A stretch of DNA of 64,000 nt from positions 1 through 64,000 of the forward strand of contig CAZFPB010000001.1 of assembly GCA_964520985.1 (NCBI GenBank), written 5' to 3'. Shown here one piece after another: positions 8,690-16,345 of this stretch; position 1 is the first letter of the stretch, and the number at the start of each line of letters is the position of its first letter. Position numbers and translations under genes: made by a program. This DNA comes from CAYSGL01 sp964520985 (GTDB lineage Bacteria > Pseudomonadota > Alphaproteobacteria > Micavibrionales > Micavibrionaceae). The notes under the pieces are model-generated. The model made no database searches and was not told the DNA's origin. It worked only from the letters and a program-made list of their open reading frames with translations.

Positions 8690-9458
8690 GGGTCTCTCCT
8701 GAATTCTCAGCCGAAGACTCACCTGACGGCGATTCGGCATGAACCTCTTCATTTATATCACTATTTTTGTCATCCGTCTCAAGCGTGTCCACACTGTCGG
8801 CAGATGGGGACGGCAGGCCTTCCGGCAGCAGCGCCATCAAGGCGGCGGCAATGCCATCGGCGAGTTGCGCGGCATCCCGCACCGCACCGCCATCGCTCCA
8901 GTGCAGGCGGCAATCGCCGGGCCCTAATGTGTCATCACCAATAATATGAAAACTTGGAGGATTGATGTCTTTATTACGCACGGGCGCAACGATGGCTTCA
9001 ACCTCGGCCAGGAAATCGGGATGAATGCGGATCGTGATTTCGCTTTGATCGCCAGCGGTTTTGAGTACGCGGCTGATAGCCTGTTGCGCTTCGTGCGGGC
9101 CGATACGCTCGTTCATTGCCGGGAAGAGCTTTTCGAGCGATTGCACGGTGAGCGCAATGACTTCTTCTTCATAGCGGCTTTCGCGCTCCTGTTCGGAGGC
9201 GAAGAGCGTGGAGAATTGTGTCGATATCTGCTGCACCAGCTGCGCGACTTTTTGCTCGCGGCTGGTATTGGCATCGTTCAGACCTTTCTGACGGCCTTGC
9301 TCGTAGGATAAGGTGCGCGCGGCTTCCAGTTCATCCTGATTGAAGATAGGCGGCGGTGGCGGCGCATCGGGCTCAGGTGCGTCGGGGTCATCGAAATTGT
9401 TTAAGTCGAAGAAAAACTTGCGGTCGCGTTTATCGGGATCTTTTTGTGGGTTGGCCAT
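8682..9458 (-). CDS. fliH: FliH-like flagellar export assembly protein
   Basis: A 258-residue protein placed between fliG and fliN, the standard fliH position. The N-terminus has an acidic-proline stretch (DAPEPDAPPPPP, about 26-37), followed by a long helix with a glycine-spaced start (EQGRQKGLNDA) like the FliH central helix, and a C-terminal domain with ITIRIHPDF and GPGDCRLHWSDGG, the latter matching the FliH/YscL consensus. The last 45 residues are Ser/Glu/Asp rich and probably disordered. FliH regulates the FliI ATPase, which is not encoded in this window. Confidence 0.85.
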   Translation of the reverse strand: MANPQKDPDKRDRKFFFDLNNFDDPDAPEPDAPPPPPIFNQDELEAARTLSYEQGRQKGLNDANTSREQKVAQLVQQISTQFSTLFASEQERESRYEEEVIALTVQSLEKLFPAMNERIGPHEAQQAISRVLKTAGDQSEITIRIHPDFLAEVEAIVAPVRNKDINPPSFHIIGDDTLGPGDCRLHWSDGGAVRDAAQLADGIAAALMALLPEGLPSPSADSVDTLETDDKNSDINEEVHAESPSGESSAENSGETHE

Positions 9459-9459
9459 C

Positions 9460-10485
9460 TTAGTAGATCAACTCGTCCTCTTCCGAACCGGATGCAATGG
9501 TGATTTCGCCGCGGCTCTCGAGATCCTTGGCGACCGATACGATGCCCTGCTGCGCTTCTTCCACGTCTTTCAGGCGCACAGGACCCATCGAGGCCATGTC
9601 TTCTTTCATGATCTTGCCGGCGCGCTCCGACATGTTGGCGAAGAACAGGTCGCGCAGCGCCTCGGTGCCGCCTTTGAGGGCGATCGGCAGCTTGTCCTTG
9701 TCGCAGGCGCGGATGAGCGTCTGGATCGAGGCCGGGTCGAGTTTGAGCAGGTCTTCGAACGTGAACATGAGCGAGCGGATTTTTTCGGCAGAATCCGGCA
9801 GGCTCTTTTCCAGCGCTTCCATAAATTTGGCTTCGGCGGTGCGCTCGAGATTGTTGAAAATGTCAGCCATGAGTTCGTGTGAATCGCGACGCTGTGTTTT
9901 GGCAAGATTCGACATGAATTCGGAGCGCAGTGTGCGCTCAACGTCTTCCAGCACTTCTTTTTGCACGGCTTCCATGCGCAGCATGCGGTGAATGACTTCC
10001 ATCGCGAAGCCTTCAGGCAGGATCGCCATCACACGCGCGGCGTGGTCGGTCGAGATTTTCGAGAGCACGACGGCGACCGTCTGCGGATATTCTTTTTGGA
10101 GGAAGTTGGCGAGGGTTTCCTCGTTCACGTTGGTCAGCTTTTCCCACATGGTGCGACCGGCAGGGCCGCGGATTTCTTCCATGATGGATTCAATTTTATC
10201 GCCGCTCATCCCGGCTTTCATCAGCATGCGCTCGGTGCTTTCCTGCGTACCGATAATGGCGTTCGCGGAGGACATCTGTTCGACGAAATCGATGAACAGG
10301 CGCTCGACGATCGAGGCGTTGACTTTACCGAGTTGGGCAATGGTCTGCGAGATTTCAAGAATCTCGTCATCGCCCATGTGCTGGAAGATTTTGGCGGTTT
10401 GTTCTTCACCCAATGAGAGCAGGAAGATCGCGGCCTTTTCAGGACCGGTCAAGGTACGATAATCTTCGCGTGTTCTAACGGCCAT
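9460..10485 (-). CDS. fliG: FliG, motor switch and torque protein
   Basis: A 341-residue FliG of normal length. N-terminal [20 protein letters not shown] binds FliF; the middle has [14 protein letters not shown] in place of the EHPQT motif; the C-terminal domain has [15 protein letters not shown] and [20 protein letters not shown], the torque helix with its charged residues. It is preceded by fliF (13-base gap) and followed by fliH. It joins the MS ring to the C ring and receives torque from MotA. Confidence 0.96.
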   Translation of the reverse strand: MAVRTREDYRTLTGPEKAAIFLLSLGEEQTAKIFQHMGDDEILEISQTIAQLGKVNASIVERLFIDFVEQMSSANAIIGTQESTERMLMKAGMSGDKIESIMEEIRGPAGRTMWEKLTNVNEETLANFLQKEYPQTVAVVLSKISTDHAARVMAILPEGFAMEVIHRMLRMEAVQKEVLEDVERTLRSEFMSNLAKTQRRDSHELMADIFNNLERTAEAKFMEALEKSLPDSAEKIRSLMFTFEDLLKLDPASIQTLIRACDKDKLPIALKGGTEALRDLFFANMSERAGKIMKEDMASMGPVRLKDVEEAQQGIVSVAKDLESRGEITIASGSEEDELIY

Positions 10486-10498
10486 GCGTGACTACCCC

Positions 10499-12181
10499 TT
10501 AATCCTGTGTCATCCAGCTGCGGATAACAGACACTGTTTCCTGCGGATAGGCTTCGACGATGTCTTCGACTTTCTTGATCGAGGAGGCTTTGACTTTGCC
10601 TTCAACTTTTTGCATGTCAATCAGGCTGTCTTCCGCAACGCGTGATCCGCCGCCATCATAACTGCCGGGACCTTCCAAAGCCGCCGCAATAGTGCGCGGG
10701 GAAAGCAGATCCATTTCGTTGCCGGCATTTTCATCACGGCCCGAAGACGGTGCGTTTTCACTAGCGAGCAGGCGGCCGATCATCGGCTGAAGCACCAGCA
10801 ACACGACCAGAATAATCATGATGGCGACGGTGATGACTTCCACGGCATCGAGCAGTTTGTTTTTATCAAAGCCCATCAGGGTTGTTTCGAGGACGCCTTC
10901 ATCGACGGTGTCGACTTCGGCAAACTGCATGTTCACGACCTGCAGCGTATCGCCGCGTTTTTCATCAAAGCCGATCGCAGATTTCACGAGGGCTTCGATC
11001 TGCGCAATTTCTTCGGCGCTGCGCGGGGCATAGGTTTTGGCACCGTCTTCCGCTTCGGTGTAACGGCCATCCACCAGGACGGCGACGGAGAGTTTGCGCA
11101 CTTCTCCGGTTTCACGCACGAGGTTGCGGACCGTTTTGCTGATTTCATAGTTGGTGGTTTCTTCGACGCGGTTGCCTTGCGCGGTCGGGCCGCCAATGCC
11201 GAGCAGATCAGGATTGGCACCGGGCAGGTTGCCTTCGACGGAAGTTTCACCGCCATCAGCGCCGGCATTTTCCTGGCTGCTTTCTTCGACGGTTTGCGTT
11301 GAGCGAGCGACCTGACCTTCAGGATTATAGGTTTCTTCGTTGGTAGAGATGCGGTCGAAGTTGATATCGGCTGTCACCGTGGCGCGGACCTTGCCGTACC
11401 CGACTGTGCGCCCGACGAGATCTTCCACCGATTGCGTTACGCGTCGCTCATAGCCGAGGCGCATTTCTTCGGCTTTCATATTGGCAACCGACAGATCGCT
11501 TTCACCGCCGCCGCGGGCCAGCAGGTTCCCGTTTTGATCGATGATCGAAACATCGGACATTTTTAATTGTGGTACGGCGGACGAGATCAAAGATTGCACG
11601 GCGGAGACTTGTTGCTCCGTCATTTTTGCACCGGGACGTAAGCCCACCATGACGCTGGCGGTGGCAGCGCGGTTTTCGCGGCTGAAAAGTTCGCGTTGCG
11701 GCAAGACCAAGTGTACACGCGCACTACGCACAGGCTCCAATGAGCTGATCGTGCGCGCCAGTTCGCCTTCCAGCGCACGGACCTGATTGATATTCTGGAT
11801 GGCGTTGGTCGTGCCGAAGCCCGATTGATTGTCAAAAATTTCATAGCCCATCGAGCCGCCGTTCGGCAGGCCGGCTTCGGCGAGCAACATGCGGGCGCGG
11901 CCGATATTATCATCGCCGACCATCACGCGCGTACCGTCCTGCGAGACTTGATAGGGGATTTGCGCTTCTTCGAGTTTCGCGGCCATGGCGCCGGAATCCA
12001 TACTCGATAAATCGCTGTAGAGGAGTTTCATCTCGGGCGTGGCGACGCGCATGGAGACGAAGATAAAGAACACCAGCAGCATAAGGGTGATGGCACCCAT
12101 CACGCCAAGGCGGGCGGGACCCAGTTGTTTCAGGGTATCAAGAAAACTGTTCACCTGTTGCCTACCAATCTTATTGTCCAT
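10499..12181 (-). CDS. fliF: FliF, MS-ring protein
   Basis: About 560 residues. After a short cytoplasmic N-terminus, a membrane segment (LGVMGAITLMLLVFFIFVSM) leads into ring-building motifs with YEIFDNQSGFGTTNAIQNIN and ALEGELARTISSLEPVRSARVHLVLP, all standard FliF blocks; a second membrane segment near the C-terminus (VITVAIMIILVVLLVLQPMI) precedes a cytoplasmic tail ending in the FliG-binding region. The start at 12181 gives a normal N-terminus; a longer frame to 12247 adds 22 residues that look unconserved. Neither start has a strong ribosome-binding site. First gene of the operon, with a CtrA-like site 110 bases upstream. Confidence 0.94.
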   Translation of the reverse strand: MDNKIGRQQVNSFLDTLKQLGPARLGVMGAITLMLLVFFIFVSMRVATPEMKLLYSDLSSMDSGAMAAKLEEAQIPYQVSQDGTRVMVGDDNIGRARMLLAEAGLPNGGSMGYEIFDNQSGFGTTNAIQNINQVRALEGELARTISSLEPVRSARVHLVLPQRELFSRENRAATASVMVGLRPGAKMTEQQVSAVQSLISSAVPQLKMSDVSIIDQNGNLLARGGGESDLSVANMKAEEMRLGYERRVTQSVEDLVGRTVGYGKVRATVTADINFDRISTNEETYNPEGQVARSTQTVEESSQENAGADGGETSVEGNLPGANPDLLGIGGPTAQGNRVEETTNYEISKTVRNLVRETGEVRKLSVAVLVDGRYTEAEDGAKTYAPRSAEEIAQIEALVKSAIGFDEKRGDTLQVVNMQFAEVDTVDEGVLETTLMGFDKNKLLDAVEVITVAIMIILVVLLVLQPMIGRLLASENAPSSGRDENAGNEMDLLSPRTIAAALEGPGSYDGGGSRVAEDSLIDMQKVEGKVKASSIKKVEDIVEAYPQETVSVIRSWMTQD

Positions 12182-12293
12182 CAGACGGCCAATTAGACAA
12201 TGCCCAAAACCCTGATCAAGGCGAGGGCACGACCCTGTCCGTGCCATATTTTTTTGTTATGGATTAACGCGTTAGCGGTCGGCCCGCACACTG

Positions 12294-12307
12294 TTAATCT
12301 TTCTTAA
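12294..12307 (-). promoter_or_regulatory. CtrA-like site upstream of fliF (N6 variant)
   Basis: Two TTAA half-sites (12294-12297 and 12304-12307, the second followed by C) are separated by six bases rather than the canonical seven. The position, 110 bases before the chosen fliF start, fits early-class control of fliF by CtrA as known in Caulobacter. The off-by-one spacing lowers confidence. Confidence 0.4.
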
Positions 12308-12379
12308 CAAGTATAACAATTTTTTAAGGCTTTTACCAACGAAACCCGCAAAGGCGCATTTTTTTCAGTGCGCGGCGGG

Positions 12380-12646
12380 TTAGCGGTCGAGGAGGAGGAA
12401 GTTGGTTTCGTTCTCGCGATATTCTTTGAGATGCGTTGTGCGCAAGGCTTCGGGGCCATATTTCTGGGTCATGCGTTTCCAGGATTCGAGCTCTTCCGCG
12501 CTAATGTCATAACGCTGGCACGCGGTCTCATCCGTTAGCTCACCATTTTGAATCGCCTGAATCACGGCGAGTTTGCGGGACTTTACCCAGCGTCGCGTAT
12601 CACGCGGGGGCAGGGGTGTTTTACGAAAAAGAGTGCTGTCCGTCAT
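12380..12646 (-). CDS. sciP: SciP-like CtrA antagonist (DUF1153)
   Basis: An 88-residue protein carrying LPPRDTRRWVKSRKLAVIQA, the signature opening of the SciP/DUF1153 family, and a helix-turn-helix with ACQRYDISAEELESWKRM. In Caulobacter SciP binds CtrA and DNA and shuts off CtrA-activated genes after the swarmer stage. It is transcribed on the minus strand as a single gene between fliF and the FlaG-like gene, and a CtrA-like site lies about 50 bases upstream, consistent with feedback. The motif and family are clear; the regulatory role is taken from the family. Confidence 0.9.
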   Translation of the reverse strand: MTDSTLFRKTPLPPRDTRRWVKSRKLAVIQAIQNGELTDETACQRYDISAEELESWKRMTQKYGPEALRTTHLKEYRENETNFLLLDR

Positions 12647-12695
12647 ACTGGTGTATGTACCTTGTTATGGATTACACCATCCTCGCATGAAAGGT

Positions 12696-12710
12696 TTAAC
12701 AAGCGGCTAA
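12696..12710. promoter_or_regulatory. CtrA-like site upstream of sciP
   Basis: TTAA at 12696-12699, seven bases, then CTAA at 12707-12710: one mismatch to TTAA-N7-TTAA. It lies 50 bases before sciP, where an activator-type promoter element would be expected, in the divergent region between sciP and the FlaG-like gene. Confidence 0.4.
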
Positions 12711-12769
12711 CGCGAGTCGTTTTTTGCGTATTCACAGTGTTGGGGGAATAGTTGGCAGTGCAGCAATTA

Positions 12770-12784
12770 TTAACAAAAAGTTAC
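12770..12784. promoter_or_regulatory. CtrA-like site in the sciP/FlaG-like divergent region
   Basis: TTAA at 12770-12773, seven bases, then TTAC at 12781-12784: one mismatch to the consensus. The surrounding stretch is AT rich. It is 55 bases before a sigma-70-like -35 box, so any effect on the FlaG-like gene would be from an upstream position. Confidence 0.33.
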
Positions 12785-12838
12785 TTTTATTTCAGGGGGT
12801 TGCGATCATTTTTTTCTTGTGAATAGAAAGAAAATATG

Positions 12839-12868
12839 TTGACAAATCATCTGCGTTATTGCTATAGT
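12839..12868 (+). promoter_or_regulatory. sigma-70-type promoter of the FlaG-like gene
   Basis: A perfect TTGACA (12839-12844) is followed after 18 bases by TATAGT (12863-12868). Transcription would begin near 12875, giving a leader of about 65 bases before the start codon at 12943. Confidence 0.6.
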
Positions 12869-12942
12869 GATAATAGGGTTAATCTATATCTGCCGACAAA
12901 GGATTAGGGTCCTGGCGGGTGTGGTTTAAAAGGTTAGGAATA

Positions 12943-13410
12943 ATGATTGAAGCTGTGAATTCAGTGCTGTCGAACGCCGTGTTGGCGCGGGGATCCGCGG
13001 AACAACAAAGCGTAGCGCGCTCTTTCGCCGCCAATCCTGAAAAAGTTCAGGAAGTGGCGCAGGCTCCGTTCGTCAGCCCCTATATTTCCGTCAACGTCAA
13101 TTACAACAAGGCCGTTCTGCAAATTCGCGACGGTGACACGGGCGATGTTGTTCGCCAGTTTCCTTCCGAAAGCCAGCTTGAAGCCTATCGCAAGGCGCAA
13201 GCCGCCGCGCAAAACAGCGAAGCATTGGCGCAAGTCCGTGAGAGCCTGAATAGCGGTTCGAATCCTTCGTCGCCAGCTCCAGCGCCTGTTCAAACATCTT
13301 CGCAACCAGCGCCGGCCGTTATCACAAGCGATGCGCCAGCTGCACAAACGCCTGTACAAACACAAGCGGCAACACCAGCCGCGGCCGCACCAGTGAACGT
13401 TCAAGCTTAA
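12943..13410 (+). CDS. FlaG-like protein with Ala/Pro-rich tail
   Basis: A 155-residue protein. The middle part (about 40-75) reads VNYNKAVLQIRDGDTGDVVR followed by QFPSE, which matches the core of the FlaG family (a valine-rich strand, then DxDTGEVIRQIP). The last 70 residues are Ala, Pro, Gln and Thr repeats and look disordered. FlaG influences filament length or flagellin handling in other bacteria. The ATG at 12943 has AGGA eight bases upstream, better than an in-frame ATG at 12919. It converges with flaF. Confidence 0.68.
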   Translation: MIEAVNSVLSNAVLARGSAEQQSVARSFAANPEKVQEVAQAPFVSPYISVNVNYNKAVLQIRDGDTGDVVRQFPSESQLEAYRKAQAAAQNSEALAQVRESLNSGSNPSSPAPAPVQTSSQPAPAVITSDAPAAQTPVQTQAATPAAAAPVNVQA

Positions 13411-13417
13411 GTTTATA

Positions 13418-13894
13418 TTACGCTGAGGTCGACGTGCCGCCGGAAGGCGGATTTTTTATGTCTGTCACCTGGGCGGTTGCGCCGCCTTCCGCTTTTTGAC
13501 GCGCGGCGAGGCCGGCGGCAATTTCGCGGTTGATGTTGATCAGCACATCGAGTTTTTGTTTTTCCGGCTTCGCCATGATGTCGATCGAGCGCTTGAACAC
13601 GAAGTTCGCGAGATTGACGATGTTGGAACGCAGATCATTCGGGCGGTTGCCTTCCGGGTTTTCCAGCGCGGTATCGAAGAACAGCATCCAGATCTGGCGG
13701 TTGTATTTCAATGTTTCATCGAGGATTTCACCGTTCACGGCATCCCAGTTTTTCTGCAGATCTTCCATCTGGCGTGCGGATTTCAATAGCACATGCGCTT
13801 CGAGTTCGCGCTGGTCCGGCGAATTGCGCAGGACGTTGCTGCCATAGGCGCCAGCGGCGTTGGAGTGGGCGGTATTATTCGGCTGCTGTGGCAT
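13418..13894 (-). CDS. flaF: FlaF, flagellin synthesis regulator
   Basis: A 158-residue protein with the FlaF pattern: an N-terminal stretch ending in GAYG, RELEAHVLLKSARQM, then NRQIWMLFFDTALENPEGNR and LRSNIVNLANFVFKRSIDIM. FlaF is required for flagellin secretion or translation in alphaproteobacteria, acting opposite FlbT. The ATG at 13894 has GAGGAG ten bases upstream; a TTG at 13915 is a poorer start. It overlaps the 3' end of flbT by 20 bases, indicating translational coupling. The last 30 residues are Gly/Ser/Thr rich. Confidence 0.92.
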   Translation of the reverse strand: MPQQPNNTAHSNAAGAYGSNVLRNSPDQRELEAHVLLKSARQMEDLQKNWDAVNGEILDETLKYNRQIWMLFFDTALENPEGNRPNDLRSNIVNLANFVFKRSIDIMAKPEKQKLDVLININREIAAGLAARQKAEGGATAQVTDIKNPPSGGTSTSA

Positions 13895-14300
13895 TGGTAA
13901 GAAGCTCCTCTTCAAACTTGATTAAATCGCGCGCCTGTTTCATGGCTTTATAGTAATGGCCATCCATGATGCGTTCATTGATGTCCAGAAAAACAATGGC
14001 GAGGCGCGGCACGGCGTGCTGAATCTCCTGCACCATATCAAAATACGGTTTGTGATAGGTGGCAGGGTTGCGCGCCAGGTACATGCACTGGATCAGGAAG
14101 TAGATTTTTTTGCACGGCGTATCGGCCTGCTCTTCCTTCATCACGTCTTTTTCGCGCAGGATCGGCGCGTCGCCCGAAATGTGCAGACGCGTGCGCTGCG
14201 AGTCGTTTGTTATAACGGCCTCGCCTATCAGAATCTTTTCACCAGGTTTGAGATCAATTACCAGAGCCACGGATTTCTTCCTTTTGCCTATAAGGGACAT
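13875..14300 (-). CDS. flbT: FlbT, flagellin mRNA regulator
   Basis: A 141-residue protein of normal FlbT length with LKPGEKILIGEAVITN, DAPILREKD, IYFLIQCMYLA and HYYKAMKQARDLI, all typical FlbT blocks. In Caulobacter FlbT binds the flagellin mRNA leader and promotes its decay until the hook is finished. The start has GGGA seven bases upstream. It is separated from the upstream flagellin gene by a terminator, so it may have its own promoter in 14301-14378, where a short inverted repeat (ATACC-GTGAA-GGTAT, 14321-14335) is the only structure seen. Confidence 0.93.
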   Translation of the reverse strand: MSLIGKRKKSVALVIDLKPGEKILIGEAVITNDSQRTRLHISGDAPILREKDVMKEEQADTPCKKIYFLIQCMYLARNPATYHKPYFDMVQEIQHAVPRLAIVFLDINERIMDGHYYKAMKQARDLIKFEEELLTNATAAE

Positions 14301-14378
14301 TCTTCCCTTATCTATTTATCATACCGTGAAGGTATTACAAAAAGGTTAATTGGCATAGGAAAACTAGCCCGCAGGCAT

Positions 14379-14410
14379 AAAAAAACCGGGAGATTCTCTC
14401 CCGGTTTTTT
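14379..14410 (-). terminator. rho-independent terminator after flagellin
   Basis: A stem with arms ACCGGGAGA and TCTCCCGGT and a short loop is flanked by A-runs and T-runs on both sides. It lies about 50 bases after the flagellin stop codon and separates flagellin from flbT. Confidence 0.85.
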
Positions 14411-14460
14411 GTAAATGAAACTTAGTTTTCCGTGGGCCGCCCCTCCTGAGGCTGTCCCTA

Positions 14461-16038
14461 TTAGAACAGACGGAGGACCGACTGTTGCGACTGGGCAGCG
14501 AGCGACAGCGAGGTAACACCCAACTGTTGGCGCGTTTGCAGAGCCAGCAGGTTTGCACCTTCTTCGTTCTCGTCCGCTTTCGTCAGGTCAAGCGCGCCGG
14601 CTTTCAGCGTGTTGATGGTGTTCTGTGTGAACTCCTGACGGGTTTGGATGAGCGACAGGCTGTTCGCGATCGAACCACCGAAGTCACGGACTTCGTTCAG
14701 AGCCGAGCGAACTTCGTCGATGGACTGCTGAATAGTGGTTGTGCTCGAGAAGTCAGCTGTAGCAAGGCCCAGGCCAGCTGCGGTGAAATCAACGCCCTTG
14801 GTCGTCAACGAGCTAGTATTGTCCTCGTTGAAGTTGGTCGTCAGATCATCGCCTTGCAGCAGGTTAACGCCGCGGTAGTTGGCATCTTTCACGATCGAGT
14901 CGATCTGTTTGCGGACTTCATTGTAGTCAGCTTCCAGTTTTGTAACTGTGTCAGTTGCAGAACCACCAGACGGCTGGTAGACGCGTGTGCCGGCTTCGGC
15001 AATGTTTGCGCCACCAAAACCAACCAGTTGTGGTGTCGAATCGCCACCTGTATCAACTACAGAGAGCGTAAACGAGTTAACAACAGAAGCATCGGCTGTA
15101 ATAGAGAGTTTGCCGGTTGATTCATTGAAGCTGGCAGACATGCCCGTGCTGTTCGTGGCTGCATTGACGAAGTCAACAAAGTCATCGATCGTAGATGTTG
15201 TGGCATACGTGAACGTGTCATCTGTACCGTTGTTTTGATCCAGAAGAACCGTATCGCCTGCATTGAAGCCAGTGAAGTTAGTCGTTGCAGACAGTAATGT
15301 TTGCGATGTGATTTCGCCAGCACCACCAATATCAATCTCCAGCGTGCTACCGTTCAGGATCGTTGCTGTACCAGCTGCGCCAGCACCTTGAGCAAAGAAG
15401 CCCAAAGAACGAAGGGCAGAATCGCCAGCACCGTCTGTCAAAATCAACTCGGAGCCGTCAGTGCTACGGATAGCAATCTGGCCATTTGCATCAATCGAAG
15501 CTGAAGCTTTGAATGTGCTGACAGACGCGGCACGGTCATTGATTTGAGCGACAAGTGATTTGACAGTAGTTTGGGTGTTGATCGTGAAAGCTTCAGATGA
15601 ACCATCAACTGTATCAATGTTGATAATATCACCATCGGTAACACCAGTAACGTTACCAACCAGAGCAGCATTAGGAGAGGTGCTCAGTGCAGTAACATCA
15701 GATGTAGCAACGGAAGCGCTGGTCAAAGATGCCAGAGCGTCACGAGCTTGAACGGCGATAGAGTCAGCTTGCTCAACCAGTTTGGTGAGGGCTGTAATAC
15801 CTTTATCAGCGGCTTCGATCGTACGGATCGACTGACCGATACCATCGAGGAGACGGGTAAGGTCACCTGCGCGGTTGTTCAGCGATTGTGCGGCGAAGAA
15901 GCTTTGGGCGTTATCCAGAGCCGAGTTAACTTTCAAGCCAGTCGCCAGTTTGTTCTGGGTCGTGTCGATCAGTTTCTGTGTGTTCTGGAGTGAGAGTAGG
16001 TTGGTCCGCAGGGCGGATGAGAGGACGACGTCAGACAT
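14461..16038 (-). CDS. fliC: flagellin
   Basis: A 525-residue flagellin. The conserved N-terminal helices (SSALRTNLLSLQNTQKLIDT, then LATGLKVNSALDNAQSFFAA) and C-terminal helices (NTLKAGALDLTKADENEEGA, then ending QSVLRLF) flank a Thr/Ser/Gly-rich variable region of about 300 residues with two repeated-looking beta modules (GDIINIDTVDGSSEAF and GDTVLLDQNNGTDDTF). No second flagellin is seen in the window. AAAGGA lies nine bases before the ATG. A perfect CtrA box sits about 85 bases upstream and no sigma-54 site was found. The variable region has lower GC than the neighbouring genes. Confidence 0.96.
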   Translation of the reverse strand: MSDVVLSSALRTNLLSLQNTQKLIDTTQNKLATGLKVNSALDNAQSFFAAQSLNNRAGDLTRLLDGIGQSIRTIEAADKGITALTKLVEQADSIAVQARDALASLTSASVATSDVTALSTSPNAALVGNVTGVTDGDIINIDTVDGSSEAFTINTQTTVKSLVAQINDRAASVSTFKASASIDANGQIAIRSTDGSELILTDGAGDSALRSLGFFAQGAGAAGTATILNGSTLEIDIGGAGEITSQTLLSATTNFTGFNAGDTVLLDQNNGTDDTFTYATTSTIDDFVDFVNAATNSTGMSASFNESTGKLSITADASVVNSFTLSVVDTGGDSTPQLVGFGGANIAEAGTRVYQPSGGSATDTVTKLEADYNEVRKQIDSIVKDANYRGVNLLQGDDLTTNFNEDNTSSLTTKGVDFTAAGLGLATADFSSTTTIQQSIDEVRSALNEVRDFGGSIANSLSLIQTRQEFTQNTINTLKAGALDLTKADENEEGANLLALQTRQQLGVTSLSLAAQSQQSVLRLF

Positions 16039-16122
16039 GTATATATTCCTTTCCTAGGGTTATATGTCTTTATGTAATAGACACCCATACTGGGTCTCTT
16101 TAGTTAGGATAGTATACAAGTG

Positions 16123-16138
16123 TTAACGGGGTCTTAAC
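16123..16138 (-). promoter_or_regulatory. CtrA box upstream of flagellin
   Basis: TTAA (16123-16126), seven bases, TTAA (16134-16137) and a following C: an exact TTAA-N7-TTAAC match, also exact on the minus strand because of flanking GTTAA. A TATACT -10-like element follows on the minus strand. The rest of the 307-base gap 16039-16345 holds the leader of flagellin and the flgE terminator; I see no gene there. Confidence 0.7.
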
Positions 16139-16240
16139 AACGGCACTTTGTGTAAAATTTTTTGCAATTCCTCAAATTTTTTTATTGTCAGTCGATCAAA
16201 TCTCTGAGTCTCCCGGTGCAAATCACTTGGCTCAAGACAT

Positions 16241-16275
16241 AAAAAAGTGGCCCGGAGGGGAACCCCGGGCCACTT
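16241..16275 (-). terminator. rho-independent terminator of the flgI-flgE operon
   Basis: Arms AAGTGGCCCGG and CCGGGCCACTT (11 pairs) enclose a nine-base loop; on the minus strand the stem is followed by a T-run. It lies about 70 bases after the flgE stop. Confidence 0.9.
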
Positions 16276-16345
16276 ATAGGTTGCGCATCTCGCCTGCTTT
16301 TGCGGGCCTTCTGCCACCAGGCAGACGCGCGAAACCTAATTCTTA

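Noticed and set aside
12740..12760. GG-N10-GC match before the FlaG-like gene
   Set aside because: It matches only the invariant pairs; a full TTGACA/TATAGT promoter lies closer to the gene.
14461..16038. Flagellin variable region as a horizontally acquired insert
   Set aside because: Lower GC and Thr/Ser bias are normal for surface-exposed flagellin domains; no insertion boundaries are seen.
16215..16235. Possible sigma-54 site upstream of flagellin
   Set aside because: The -12 part (TTGCA) is good on the minus strand but the -24 part reads AGCCAA without GG.
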